Below, in pieces: positions 36,045 to 45,392 of a DNA stretch of 64,000 nt (within the stretch, counting starts at the first letter, position 1; each line of letters begins with the position of its first letter). The notes under the pieces are model-generated. The model searched no databases. It saw only the letters and a list, made by a program, of their open reading frames with translations, and had not been told where the DNA came from. Source of the stretch: Modestobacter marinus. Lineage in GTDB: Bacteria > Actinomycetota > Actinomycetes > Mycobacteriales > Geodermatophilaceae. The stretch spans positions 2,232,001-2,296,000 of the forward strand of contig NZ_JAAMPA010000001.1 in the NCBI RefSeq assembly GCF_011758655.1, in the 5' to 3' direction. Position numbers and translations under genes: made by a program.

Positions 36045-37589
36045 TCAGTTGATGCACCCGGTGTCGGCTGCGGTGCGCTGGTCCTCGCCCTCGGCCTTCG
36101 GTTTCGCCGGCTGCGCGGTCACGGCCTGGCCGATGCCGTTGAAGTCGGAGCCGAGCACGAGCTGGACCGTGCCGCTGGTCACGGCGTCCGAGCCCTTGGC
36201 GACCGCACCCGGCACCTGGGCGAGGACGGCCTTGGCCAGCGCCTCGTCTCCGGCGGCGTAGCGGACCTCGGTCACCGCGTAGTCCGAGGAGTCGGCGTTC
36301 GCGGTCAGTGTGACGGCGAAGCCGGCATCGGTGAGTGCGCTGCCGGCGCTGCCGGCCAGGCCCGAGGCGCCCGAGCCGTTGTAGACCTCCACCGAGACGT
36401 CGGCAGGAGCGGCCGTGGCCGGTGCCTGCTGCGTCGCCGGGGTCTTCGTCTCGGCCGGCGCCGGCGCCGGCTCCGCGTTGAGGTCGGCGAAGAAGCTCTG
36501 CAGGGTCTCCTCGTCCTCGAGCCGGAGGATGTAGCGACCGGCGTCGTCCTCGTCGTCCCCGACGTAGGGCACGGTCTGAAAGTCGATGCTGCCCGGTTCC
36601 ACCGACTGCATCTGTGAGGCCAGGTCGAAGAGGTCCAGTGACTGGTCGACGGTCAGTGCCTCCGCAGCAGCCTCCACCAGCTCGCGCTGCTTGCCCAGGT
36701 CGAGCAGCACGTTCTCGGAGAGCATCTTCCGGATCATCCCGGCGATGAACGTCTGCTGGCGGATGATCCGGTCGAAGTCGCCACGGGGGAGACCGTGCCG
36801 CTGGCGTACGAACGCCAGGGCCTGCTCACCGCTGATCACCGACACCCCGGCGGGCAGGTCGACGCCGGAGTACTTGTCCTGCTGTGCCTTGCAGAGGTTG
36901 ACCTCGACGCCGCCGATCACCGACGACAGCTTGAAGAAGCCGAGCAGGTCGACCTCGGCGTAGTGGTCGATCCGCAGGCCGGTCAGCGAGCTGATGGTCT
37001 TGATCAACAGCTGGGCCCCGGCCGCCTGCACCTCGGCCTCGGACGCGCCGTCGGGCGCCTCCTGGGTGCCGTAGGCGTAGGCGGCGTTCAGCTTGTCCTG
37101 GCCGTGGCCGGGGATCTCCACGTACGAGTCCCGGGGGAAGGAGACGAACGAGGCCCTGGATCCATCGGCGGGCACGTGCACCAAGATCATGGTGTCGGTG
37201 TTCATCCCGGCGTTGCTCCCAGTGGTGAGCTGTTCGCGCTCCTCCGCCGACGCACTGGCCCGGCTGTCGCTCCCGACCAGGAGCAGGTTCATCGCGGCCC
37301 CGGTGTCCACGGTCTGCTCGTTGCCCGAGGAGGGGATGGCGTTGGTCCGGTTCACGCTGGCGTCGGCCACGCGGCCGAGGTACCAGCCCCAGCCGCTGGT
37401 ACCGAGCAGCACCAGCGACAGCAGCCCGGCCACGACGCGTGCGCCGGCGGCCAGCCGGTGCCGGCGGGAGTCGCTGCGACCGGGCGCGGCGGGCTCCCCG
37501 CCGCCGTGCCGCGCAGGCCTGCCGGCCCGGGGGTCCAGTCGCGGCGGCAGGGGCCGTGGCCCGTCGCGGCGGTCGTCGGTGTCGCTCAC
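36045..37589 (-). CDS. LytR-CpsA-Psr (LCP) family wall-polymer ligase
   Basis: This 514-residue protein has a cytoplasmic Arg/Pro-rich head, one membrane helix (about 50-68), an extracellular LCP domain and a C-terminal LytR_C domain (about 395-475, VSVEVYNGSGASGLAGSA). LCP marks include NLLLVGSDSR (101-110), NTDTM (130-134) and SFPRDSYVEIPG (150-161) with the essential Arg153. Such enzymes attach lipid-linked polymers, such as arabinogalactan in mycobacteria, to peptidoglycan. In M. tuberculosis the LCP gene Rv3267 is next to Rv3268; here the arabinose-donor operon lies between the two. The GTG start has GAGGAA at a suitable distance. Confidence 0.9.
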   Translation of the reverse strand: MSDTDDRRDGPRPLPPRLDPRAGRPARHGGGEPAAPGRSDSRRHRLAAGARVVAGLLSLVLLGTSGWGWYLGRVADASVNRTNAIPSSGNEQTVDTGAAMNLLLVGSDSRASASAEEREQLTTGSNAGMNTDTMILVHVPADGSRASFVSFPRDSYVEIPGHGQDKLNAAYAYGTQEAPDGASEAEVQAAGAQLLIKTISSLTGLRIDHYAEVDLLGFFKLSSVIGGVEVNLCKAQQDKYSGVDLPAGVSVISGEQALAFVRQRHGLPRGDFDRIIRQQTFIAGMIRKMLSENVLLDLGKQRELVEAAAEALTVDQSLDLFDLASQMQSVEPGSIDFQTVPYVGDDEDDAGRYILRLEDEETLQSFFADLNAEPAPAPAETKTPATQQAPATAAPADVSVEVYNGSGASGLAGSAGSALTDAGFAVTLTANADSSDYAVTEVRYAAGDEALAKAVLAQVPGAVAKGSDAVTSGTVQLVLGSDFNGIGQAVTAQPAKPKAEGEDQRTAADTGCIN

Positions 37590-37921
37590 AAGTCGTTCCT
37601 CACGTCGGGCGGGTGGGCTCGGCCCGGCGTCGGAGAGCCCAGGACCCGCGGCGGAGTCGGGGCCGACGATACGACGCAGGGCTGTGCGCGGCGGGCATTG
37701 ACGTCACGCAGGGACCCACCCGTGGTCCCAGCCGTCCGCCCAGTCACAACGCCCTCCCCGGATCGCCCCCGGACCGGCGGCACGCCTGACTGCGAATGGC
37801 GGGCGGCGGTGTGGGCCGGCTCTGCCGGGCTCGGCTCAAGACCTCACGACCCGATGACGAAGGAGGAGGAGAAGGGGGCGGTTCGCCGTCCCGCCCGCTC
37901 CAGCTCCCCGGAGGACGTCTC
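37590..37921. promoter_or_regulatory. 332-bp divergent control region, LCP gene and LGFP amidase gene
   Basis: No gene is seen here. On the minus strand TATCGT (37671-37666) is a good -10 box for the LCP gene. A short inverted repeat GGGACC/GGTCCC (37711-37716, 37724-37729) lies in the middle. On the plus strand GGAGG (37910-37914) is a clear ribosome-binding site 7 nt before the amidase GTG. Confidence 0.45.
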
Positions 37922-40411
37922 GTGCGCCGCATCATGACGGCCCTGCTCGCCTTCCTCGCCATCAGCGGCACGCTCGTCGTCCTGCCGGTCTACGCAGCCC
38001 CCTTGCCGGAGGCCGAACCGGTCAGCACCTCCAGCACGGAGGTGGCGATGGGCTCCCTCGAGGAGCCCGCGCCGGCCGCGGACGTGCAGGAGGGCACGAC
38101 CGACCCGGTCGTCGGCGTCGCCGAGGACGCGCCGACGCTGACCATCCGGAAGACCCCGGTCCCGGAGTTCTCGCTCGTCGGTGTCACCTGGGCGCACGAC
38201 CCCGCGGTCGCCGACACCGTCGTGCAGGTGCGGGTGCAGGATGCGGCCGGCGCCTGGGGTCCATGGACGGAGGTCGAGCCCGAGACGGCCGACCAGGGCG
38301 CGACGGTGGACACCGGCGCGGAGCTGCGCAGTGGGACCGCCCCCCTCTGGACCGGGCCGAGCATCGGGGCCGAGGTCGAACTGGTCACCCGTTCCGGCAC
38401 CCAGCCCACGGACGTCCGGCTGGACCTGATCGACCCGGGCACCAGCGCGGCGGACGCCTCGCTCACCGCTCCGGCGGTGGAGGGCACTGCCCACGCGGCC
38501 CTGTCGATGCCGGACGTCCACTCACGAGCCCAGTGGGGGGCCGACGAATCCCTCCGCACGTGGAAGCCGCAGTACGCCGCCACGATCAAGGCGGCGACGT
38601 TGCACCACACGGCGGACTCGAACAGCTACACGGCCGACCAGGTGCCGGCCATCCTGCGCTCGATCTACCGGTACCACACGGTGAGCCTGGGCTGGGGCGA
38701 CATCGGCTACAACGTGATCGTCGACAAGTTCGGCCGGCTCTTCGAGGGGCGGTACGGCGGCCTGCAGAGCACCGTGGTCGGCGCGCACGCCGGTGGCTTC
38801 AACACGGCGACCTTCGGCGTCTCGATGCTCGGCAACTACGACACCGCGGCCACCACGCCGGCCATGGTCGACGCGGTCGCCGCGATCATCGCCTGGAAGT
38901 TCTCCCTGTACGGAGTCGACCCCCGGGGGACGACCGTGCTGACCTCCTCAGGAGGGGGGACGTCGAGGTACAAGGCCGGCAGCAAGGTCACCCTCCCGAC
39001 CATCTTCGGGCACCGGGACGTGGGCAGCACCGCCTGCCCCGGCCGGTACGGGTACGTCCAGCTCGGCGCGATCCGGACGAAGGTCACCGCGAGGCTGCAG
39101 GCGGCGGCCCCGGTGCAGACCATCTCCTCGCGGTACGCTTCCGAACCAGCGCTCCAGCAGGCCCTCGGGTCGCCCGTCGGCGCCGAGCAGTCGCAGGACG
39201 GCGTCGTCTGGCAGGTGTACCGGAACGGCCGGCTGTACTCCTCCCCGGGCACGGGCGTGCACCTCGTGTGGGGGGCGGTGCTGGCGCGCTACCTGGCTGC
39301 CGGTGGCCCTCCCGCCCTGGGCGCGCCGACGAGCGACGAGTTGGGCACGCCGGACGGCGTCGGGCGCTACAACCTCTTCGCCAAGGCGGCTTCCGTCTAC
39401 TGGACGCCGCAGCACGGTGCCCAGGTGGTCTGGGGCGGGGTGCGCGAGGAGTGGCAGCGCACCGGGTGGGAGACCGGCCCGCTGGGGTACCCGACAGGCG
39501 GGGAGGAAGTGATCTCCCGACGGCGTGGGACGTACCAGCAGTTCGAACGGGGGACCGTGTACTGGTCGCCGGCGACGGGAGCGCACGAGGTGCACGGGTC
39601 GATCGCCGCGGTGTGGCGCAGCCGGGGAGGCGTCGACTCCCCGCTGGGCCTGCCGACCAGCGGGGAGATGGAGACCCCGGACGGACAGGGCCGGTACAAC
39701 CACTTCGCCAACGGGGCGTCGATCTACTACGCCCCGAGCACCGGTGTCCGCGTCGTCTGGGGAGGCGTGCGGGAGGTGTGGGCGCGGCTCCGGTGGGAGT
39801 CCGGCCCGCTCGGGTACCCCCGGACGGACGAGGCCCTGACGGCGGCAGGTGACGGGACCCAGCAGCAGTTCGACGGCGGCGGCGTCTACTGGACCCCGGT
39901 CACGGGTGCCCACGAGGTGCACGGCGTCATCGGGCAGGCGTACCTGGCCGCGGGGGGCGACAAGGCGCTGGGTGTCCCGATCAGCGACGAACTCCGGGCA
40001 CCGGACGGGGTCGGCTACTACAACCACCTCGCCAAGGGCGCCTCGATCTACTTCACCCCGGCCACCGGCGCACACGTCGTCGGTGGGTCCGTGCGGGACG
40101 TGTGGGGGGCGTTGGGCTGGGAGCGTGGCGTCCTTGGGTACCCGACCACCGGCGAGACCGCGTCGGCGGTGTCCGGCGCACGCGTCACCGCGTTCACCGG
40201 TGGGCGGGTGTACCGCTCGTCGAAGACCGGCACCCGGGCCGTGTTCGGTGCGATCGGGGCCGAGTACCTGCGCCGGGGTGCCGAGGCGTCGTGGCTCGGG
40301 CTGCCCACCTCGGACGAGTACCGCGTCAAGGGCGGGATCCGGCAGGCCTTCCAGGGCGGCACCGTCACGGTCGTCCTGGCCACCGGCCGCATGGTGGTGG
40401 CCCGGCGCTGA
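37922..40411 (+). CDS. Secreted N-acetylmuramoyl-L-alanine amidase (PGRP type) with eight LGFP repeats
   Basis: This 829-residue protein has a signal peptide (MTALLAFLAISGTLVVLPVYA, trimmed before the end), a linker and beta domain, then a peptidoglycan-recognition/amidase-2 domain. Zinc-site residues are visible: His228-His229 in LHHT, His364 in GHRDV and Cys372 in TACPG; the strand GYNVIVDKFGRLFEGR is typical of PGRP domains. It should cleave the bond between muramic acid and the stem peptide. From about residue 405 there are eight LGFP-type units, here without the Cys pairs found in the other two LGFP proteins. The GTG at 37922 has a strong GGAGG. A longer frame upstream is rejected because it buries the signal peptide. 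Confidence 0.9.
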   Translation: MRRIMTALLAFLAISGTLVVLPVYAAPLPEAEPVSTSSTEVAMGSLEEPAPAADVQEGTTDPVVGVAEDAPTLTIRKTPVPEFSLVGVTWAHDPAVADTVVQVRVQDAAGAWGPWTEVEPETADQGATVDTGAELRSGTAPLWTGPSIGAEVELVTRSGTQPTDVRLDLIDPGTSAADASLTAPAVEGTAHAALSMPDVHSRAQWGADESLRTWKPQYAATIKAATLHHTADSNSYTADQVPAILRSIYRYHTVSLGWGDIGYNVIVDKFGRLFEGRYGGLQSTVVGAHAGGFNTATFGVSMLGNYDTAATTPAMVDAVAAIIAWKFSLYGVDPRGTTVLTSSGGGTSRYKAGSKVTLPTIFGHRDVGSTACPGRYGYVQLGAIRTKVTARLQAAAPVQTISSRYASEPALQQALGSPVGAEQSQDGVVWQVYRNGRLYSSPGTGVHLVWGAVLARYLAAGGPPALGAPTSDELGTPDGVGRYNLFAKAASVYWTPQHGAQVVWGGVREEWQRTGWETGPLGYPTGGEEVISRRRGTYQQFERGTVYWSPATGAHEVHGSIAAVWRSRGGVDSPLGLPTSGEMETPDGQGRYNHFANGASIYYAPSTGVRVVWGGVREVWARLRWESGPLGYPRTDEALTAAGDGTQQQFDGGGVYWTPVTGAHEVHGVIGQAYLAAGGDKALGVPISDELRAPDGVGYYNHLAKGASIYFTPATGAHVVGGSVRDVWGALGWERGVLGYPTTGETASAVSGARVTAFTGGRVYRSSKTGTRAVFGAIGAEYLRRGAEASWLGLPTSDEYRVKGGIRQAFQGGTVTVVLATGRMVVARR

Positions 40412-40443
40412 CCGGGGCGGGCGGGACGGGGCCGGCCGTTCGC

Positions 40444-42078
40444 TCACCGGCGGACGTAGAGGCTGAGCTCGCTGCCCGTCTGACTGAACCCGCTCTGGAC
40501 GGCGACCTCGACGTAGTTCGCCTCCAGAGCCGCGAGGAAGGGGCCGGCGTCGCCGGGCTCGGTGCTGACGGTCCCACGCCGATCGAGCAGCTCGCGGTCC
40601 CAGTCGGACAGCAGCACGGCTGCGGGCTCGGCGTCCCGGACCAGGGCGACCAGCAGCTCGGCGTTGAGCACGTCGAGGCGACGGGCGTTCTCGGTGGGGG
40701 TGTCGACGTAGCTGAACTGGCCCAGCGAGTCGCCCTCGACGGTCTCCCGCCCGGCCTCGACCGCCACGGCTGCGCCGTGCAGGGCCAGCACGGTGTCGTC
40801 AGGTCCGGTCACGGCCTCCAGTGGAGCGGCGAGGTCGCTCGCCCGCTGCAGTGCCGTGCGCTCGCTGGGGAAGGTGTCGACACCGATGCCCCAGCCGGGG
40901 AGCAGGACGAGCATCGCGCCGACCAGCACGGCAGCGACCGGCAGTGTCGGGGACGGGGGGGCCGGTGCGGCGCTGGCCGAGGCCAGGCCGACCGCGACGA
41001 CCGACAGCATCATCGTCGCGGGTACCGCAGGGAGCAGGTAGTCGCTGTGCCACTCGCCGGCGGCGAAGTTCCCCGCCATGAAGGCCGCAGTACCGGCCGC
41101 AGCGACGACCAACCCGGGGCGTCTGCGGAGCATCGACCGCGTGTCGGCGGTGGACACGGCGGCTGCCACGGCGACACAGGCGAGGACCAGCGGGATCGTG
41201 TACGTGGCCACCACGTCCGGCAGTCGGGTGACGAACAGCTCCTCGACCCGGGCGCGCAGGCCACCGGACTCGACGGTCAGCTGGTGGTAGCCCCAGAGTC
41301 CGAAACGGGTCTCCGTCGGCGCGAGCAGGTAGAGGCCGCCGTAGCCGACCACCGGCACCAGCCCGGCCAGTGCGACCAGGACCCGTCCGCGGGTCGACCG
41401 GGCGAGGAACAGGCAGCCCAGGCCGACCACGACCCAGGTCGTCACGGCGGAGAAGCGGTCCAAGGCCGCGAGGCCGGCGAGCAGTGTCGCCCCGGCCATC
41501 GACCGGTCACGGTGCCGGGCATCCAGCAAGCAGGCCGACATGGCCACCAGGCACAGCGCGGCGATGCCGTATGTCTTGGCCATGCTCAGCGCCCACGTGG
41601 TGCCGGTGTCGGCGGCCAGCAGGATCCCCACGGCCGCAGCTGCCGGCGGCCCGACGGCCCGCCAGACCGAGCCCACTGCCACCGCGAACAACAGGAGGAC
41701 GAGGACCAGCGCGGTGAGCCGGCCGGCGAGCAGGCTGCCGCCGGACAGCGCCTGGCCGGGGGCGAAGACGTACGGGGACAACGGGCCTTGGGTGAAGGCG
41801 AAGTCGCGGTAGGGCAGCTGGCCCTGCGCGACCGCCCGGGCTGCCTGCAGGTACCAACCCTCGTCGTCCACCAGCAGGCCACGGAAGGCCAGGACGGTGC
41901 CGTTGACCAGCAGGCCGATCCCGGACAGTGCCACGACCAGCCCAGCCACCAGCGGGGTCCGTCCCCGGGGGGTGTGCCGCCATGACCCGGGCGACATGCG
42001 GTCGGCGCGGTCCGGGCCGGCCGGAGCGGACAGCGCACCCCGGCTGGTGTCGTCGGCCACGGTGCTCCGCTCGGTCAC
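40444..42078 (-). CDS. Polytopic membrane protein, probable GT-C glycosyltransferase
   Basis: This 544-residue protein has about ten to twelve membrane helices. An acidic motif follows the first one: DDEGWYLQAARAVAQGQLPY, then FAFTQGPLSPYVFAPGQAL. This layout matches GT39/GT-C enzymes that use polyprenyl-phosphate sugars on the outer face of the membrane, where the Asp/Glu after helix 1 is catalytic. The C-terminal 130 residues form an extracytoplasmic domain. The GTG at 42078 overlaps the stop of the upstream gene (GTGA), so the two membrane proteins are a pair. Donor and acceptor are unknown; decaprenyl-phosphoryl-arabinose is a possible donor, given the DprE operon close by (inference). 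Confidence 0.75.
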   Translation of the reverse strand: MTERSTVADDTSRGALSAPAGPDRADRMSPGSWRHTPRGRTPLVAGLVVALSGIGLLVNGTVLAFRGLLVDDEGWYLQAARAVAQGQLPYRDFAFTQGPLSPYVFAPGQALSGGSLLAGRLTALVLVLLLFAVAVGSVWRAVGPPAAAAVGILLAADTGTTWALSMAKTYGIAALCLVAMSACLLDARHRDRSMAGATLLAGLAALDRFSAVTTWVVVGLGCLFLARSTRGRVLVALAGLVPVVGYGGLYLLAPTETRFGLWGYHQLTVESGGLRARVEELFVTRLPDVVATYTIPLVLACVAVAAAVSTADTRSMLRRRPGLVVAAAGTAAFMAGNFAAGEWHSDYLLPAVPATMMLSVVAVGLASASAAPAPPSPTLPVAAVLVGAMLVLLPGWGIGVDTFPSERTALQRASDLAAPLEAVTGPDDTVLALHGAAVAVEAGRETVEGDSLGQFSYVDTPTENARRLDVLNAELLVALVRDAEPAAVLLSDWDRELLDRRGTVSTEPGDAGPFLAALEANYVEVAVQSGFSQTGSELSLYVRR

Positions 42079-43760
42079 GGGGTCTCCTCCAGGAAGACGG
42101 TGAGGGGCCCGTTCTCGGTCTCGACGGTGCCGAGGTCTCGGCCCCCTGCCGTGGCCACGGTGGGCAGCTCGGTGTCGTCCGGGGCGATGAGGGTCAGCCG
42201 GACGGGTTCCTCCCCGGTGCCGACGCGGTCTCTGCCGTACAGGTCGGCCGAGGTGCTGCTGACCCGCACGTGCCAGCCGTCGGCCGCGAGGTCCTCGATG
42301 AGGCCTGCGCCGATCGGCCACCGGTCGTCGGAGTGGATGTCGACGTAGACCGTGCCGGGCTCCCGGCTCCCCAGGGCGTCCTCGACGAGCGCCGCAGCAG
42401 CGCGCACACCACCGGAGTCGGGGAGCAGCTCCAGACCCCGGCTCCAGGAGAGCCCGAGGCCGGTCACGACGACCGCCAGGGCCACCGCCAGTGCGGCGAG
42501 GACCGGTGTGCTGTCCATCCTCCGGACCGTGCCCGTGACCCCCGTCCGGTCACGCCGGTCCAGGAACAGCTGCGCGTACCCGATCGCCGTGACGCCGGGG
42601 AGGACGCAGACCCAGACGAGCAGGTACCAGTAGAGGGTGCCGGTCACGGTGGTCCCGGAGACGACCGCGGCCGCCAGGGCGACGAGGACGGCAATGCCGG
42701 TCCAGGCTGCGGTCTGCGACGACCAGCGTCGGCCGACCACCACCAGCGCGAGGGCCGCGAACACCTGGCCGGCGAACACGAGCGCCACCGAGGCGGGGAG
42801 CGTGCTCACGTCCATCTCCCAGGGCCCCGGCCCCCAGCCCTGGACCGGTACGGCGAGCAGCCGGCCTACGGCGATCACCGCCTGCTCGACCGTGGGGTGC
42901 ACGCTCTCCTGCCGGTCGAGCACGAAGAAGGAGAACAGCCGTCGGAGGTTCCCCTCGCCCGCCGGTGCGGTGAGCTGCTGGACCACCGGGGGGAGCCACA
43001 TCGCCGCGAGCAGCAGCCCCAGGAGCGGGGTCGACCACCGGCGCAGGCCCCGGGCCCCGGGCTGGTCCTGCTCGGCGGTAGCGACCCGGGCGTCCCGGCG
43101 CCCGAGTGCGGTGGCGACGAGTCCGGCGAGGCCGACGCAGCTGACCAGCACTGCGGTGCCCACGTGGGTCTGGACCAGGTGGCTGCCCGTGATCAGCAGG
43201 AGGAGGAGGGTCGTCCACCGCCCGTCCCGGGCTCGGGAGGCGAGCACCAGCAGCAGTGCGGTGCTCAGCAGCAGTGCGAACGGGTTCCAGACGTCCAGGA
43301 GGAAAGTGGCAGGCAGCCGGAGCATGGTCAGGGCGACCACCAGCGCGGTGACCAGCGTCAGCACCGGGCGGCCGGATCTGTGCACCACGGCGACGAGGAC
43401 GGCGGCGATGAGTCCGTGCACCAGCAGCCCAGCGGCGACCAGCGCGGCGTCGTCTCGCCCGAAGAGGGCAGCCCCGGGGGCCAGGGCGTAGTACCAGCTC
43501 GGGCCCGGGTGCGACCACCCGTAGCGGGAGTACGGGCCCAGTTCCTGCGCCAGCGCGGATGCTTCGCGGACGGCCAGACCGATCACCGCCTGGTCGCCGG
43601 CGAACTCGAACGCCCCGTCCCGCAGCGCGATCCGCACGGCCACCACGACGAAGGGTGCGAGGAGGAGCAGCAGCGCCAGCGGCAGCACTCCGCGCACCCT
43701 CCTGGGGGGAGGAGCGAGCGCCGCGTCGGTCTGGTGCGGCATACGGACGGTGCTGGCCAC
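42075..43760 (-). CDS. Polytopic membrane protein, probable GT-C glycosyltransferase
   Basis: This 561-residue protein has about eleven membrane helices. After helix 1 it carries GDQAVIGLAVREASALAQ and LGPYSRYGWSHPGPSWYYAL, a pattern I associate with uncharacterised actinobacterial membrane glycosyltransferases. The C-terminal 130 residues are extracytoplasmic (TVYVDIHSDDRWPIGAGLIE). The GTG at 43760 has GAGGGAG at about 5 nt and gives a short lead before the first helix; upstream residues in the same frame look non-coding. It is coupled to the next membrane protein and probably works on the same glycan. Confidence 0.72.
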   Translation of the reverse strand: MASTVRMPHQTDAALAPPPRRVRGVLPLALLLLLAPFVVVAVRIALRDGAFEFAGDQAVIGLAVREASALAQELGPYSRYGWSHPGPSWYYALAPGAALFGRDDAALVAAGLLVHGLIAAVLVAVVHRSGRPVLTLVTALVVALTMLRLPATFLLDVWNPFALLLSTALLLVLASRARDGRWTTLLLLLITGSHLVQTHVGTAVLVSCVGLAGLVATALGRRDARVATAEQDQPGARGLRRWSTPLLGLLLAAMWLPPVVQQLTAPAGEGNLRRLFSFFVLDRQESVHPTVEQAVIAVGRLLAVPVQGWGPGPWEMDVSTLPASVALVFAGQVFAALALVVVGRRWSSQTAAWTGIAVLVALAAAVVSGTTVTGTLYWYLLVWVCVLPGVTAIGYAQLFLDRRDRTGVTGTVRRMDSTPVLAALAVALAVVVTGLGLSWSRGLELLPDSGGVRAAAALVEDALGSREPGTVYVDIHSDDRWPIGAGLIEDLAADGWHVRVSSTSADLYGRDRVGTGEEPVRLTLIAPDDTELPTVATAGGRDLGTVETENGPLTVFLEETP

Positions 43761-44063
43761 GGAACTCCCTCGTCGGCTGCCCCCTCGGGGCGGGTGATCA
43801 GTCGCGCGTCGGGACGCCGACGGCCTGCCGCACGACCTGGTCCAGCGGTACGGGGTGCAGACACGGGCACTGGCCACTCCGCCATGACCACCCTCGTGCC
43901 GTCGCGGGCCCTCGACGCACGGCGTCGGTCGGCCAGCTGGGGCACGCCCAGGCTAGCCCCGGAGAACCGTTCCGCGCAGCGCACGGGGGACGCCGGAGCC
44001 GCGCCGGCGGGGGAGGCTCCGACGCGCCGGAGGAGCCAGTGTGCCGCCGGAGGGCCGGAGGGG
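43761..44063. promoter_or_regulatory. 303-bp intergenic region between methyltransferase and membrane-protein units
   Basis: No credible gene is present. On the minus strand a hairpin CGGAGCC/GGCTCCG (44021-44015 with 44000-43994) after the methyltransferase stop may end that unit. TAGCCT (43955-43950) is a -10 candidate for the membrane-protein pair, giving a leader of about 180 nt. Confidence 0.4.
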
Positions 44064-45392
44064 TCAGTCCGCCGCCGGAGGAGTGGTGGCGACGACCGCG
44101 TAGTCCTGCGGACCGAACAGCACCTCGTTCAGTCGGGAGAACCCCTGGTCGACGGACCCGGCCAGCTCCACCGCCCAGTCCGGGGCTTCTCGGTGCCCGG
44201 AGAGGTCGACCCGCGGGAGGTGGTAGCCGGTGGCGGGGGAGAAGAACTGCAGCCGGACGTCGCGGAAGCCGGCCGTCTCGCAGAGGAAGGCCAGCAGGCT
44301 GGGGTGCAGCGGGCGAACGTGCGTCGGGTCGAGGAGGTAGGAGTTGCCCAGCACGATCAGCGAGGCGGGGTTGGGCGTCTCGCTGATGAACACCCCGCCC
44401 GGTCGCAGCTTGGTCACGGCGAGCTCGAGCACCTCGATGAGGTCGTCGAGCTGCAGGTGCTCCAGGACGTGCGTGGTGATGATCGAACCCAGCGAGTGGT
44501 CCGGCACCGACCGCAACCAGGGACCGGCCAGCTCCTCGTGCACCTCGATGCCACGCTCACGTGCCTCGACCGCCATCCCGGGATCGGGCTCGATCCCGAT
44601 CACCGCGACGTCCTGCTCGGACAGTCGGCCCAGCAGCTCGCCGCGGCCACAGCCGATGTCGACCACCGGCTGGTGGTCGCGGAGCAGGTCGCCGTAGCGG
44701 TCGACCAGCGTGGTGAGGATCTCCTCGGGGTCGCCTCGGAAGCGGCGCTCGAAGCCGACGTAGTCGAAGAGGGTGGACTCGAGCTGGTCCGACCGGTCCG
44801 GCAGCGACCCAGCAGCGGCGCCCTCGGGGGCGTCGGCCGTGGACGGTGCCGCCGGACCGGTCGACCTCCCGGGGTCGGTCGGACCGGCGCTGCTGCGCAT
44901 CCGGCGCTCGAGACCGTGCACGGCCTCGCGGAGCTCGGCGAAGCGGGCCCCGGCGCCGGCGAGGCCGGTCGCGGGTGCGAAGGCCATGCCTAGCTCGTCG
45001 AGGAGCTCCTGCACGTGCCGGACCTCGCCCTTGAGCAGCTCGAGGTTGACCCGGGTCACGCGCTCGGCCTCGTCGCGGTGGCGCAGCCGATCCTCGTCCA
45101 GGCTCCCGCGGCTGGCGAGCTCGCGGACCTGCTCGACCGCTGGGTCGCCGTCCACCGCGTCGCGCACCATCAGCTCGAGCCGGCGGTTCACCGGCTCTGC
45201 GGCACGCTGGTAGACGGCCCCGAGTCGTCGCGCAGCGGCCGCTCGTGCCGTGCGGCGGGCACGCGCGACCGCGCGTCCGCGGAGCGACGGGCGTTCCTGC
45301 GGAGCCGCCGGTGACTGCTCCGCGGCGTCCTCGGGGGGCGCCGCCAGCAGCCGGTCGACGGCCTCGGGGCTGACCGGGTCAGACGGGGGCAT
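44064..45392 (-). CDS. SAM-dependent methyltransferase of polysaccharide clusters (WbdD-like)
   Basis: This 442-residue protein has an N-terminal half of basic amphipathic helices and probable coiled coil (about 36-165), an acidic/Pro linker, then a class I methyltransferase domain. FDYVGFERRFRG (209-220), DIGCGRGE (245-252, the SAM loop), HVLEHLQ, ETPNPASL and DPTHVRPLHP are the pattern of methyltransferases found in O-antigen and related clusters, including the methyltransferase part of chain terminators such as WbdD. No kinase domain is present. It probably methylates a sugar of the polymer, perhaps at its growing end. The ATG at 45392 has GAGAGGA at 6 nt and overlaps the upstream gene by 14 nt. 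Confidence 0.82.
   Translation of the reverse strand: MPPSDPVSPEAVDRLLAAPPEDAAEQSPAAPQERPSLRGRAVARARRTARAAAARRLGAVYQRAAEPVNRRLELMVRDAVDGDPAVEQVRELASRGSLDEDRLRHRDEAERVTRVNLELLKGEVRHVQELLDELGMAFAPATGLAGAGARFAELREAVHGLERRMRSSAGPTDPGRSTGPAAPSTADAPEGAAAGSLPDRSDQLESTLFDYVGFERRFRGDPEEILTTLVDRYGDLLRDHQPVVDIGCGRGELLGRLSEQDVAVIGIEPDPGMAVEARERGIEVHEELAGPWLRSVPDHSLGSIITTHVLEHLQLDDLIEVLELAVTKLRPGGVFISETPNPASLIVLGNSYLLDPTHVRPLHPSLLAFLCETAGFRDVRLQFFSPATGYHLPRVDLSGHREAPDWAVELAGSVDQGFSRLNEVLFGPQDYAVVATTPPAAD

Noticed and set aside
41928-44993. Thousand-codon plus-strand open frame opposite membrane proteins and methyltransferase
   Set aside because: It crosses a clear intergenic region and two genes in antisense; hydrophobic helices read backwards give Arg/Gly/Ser repeats.
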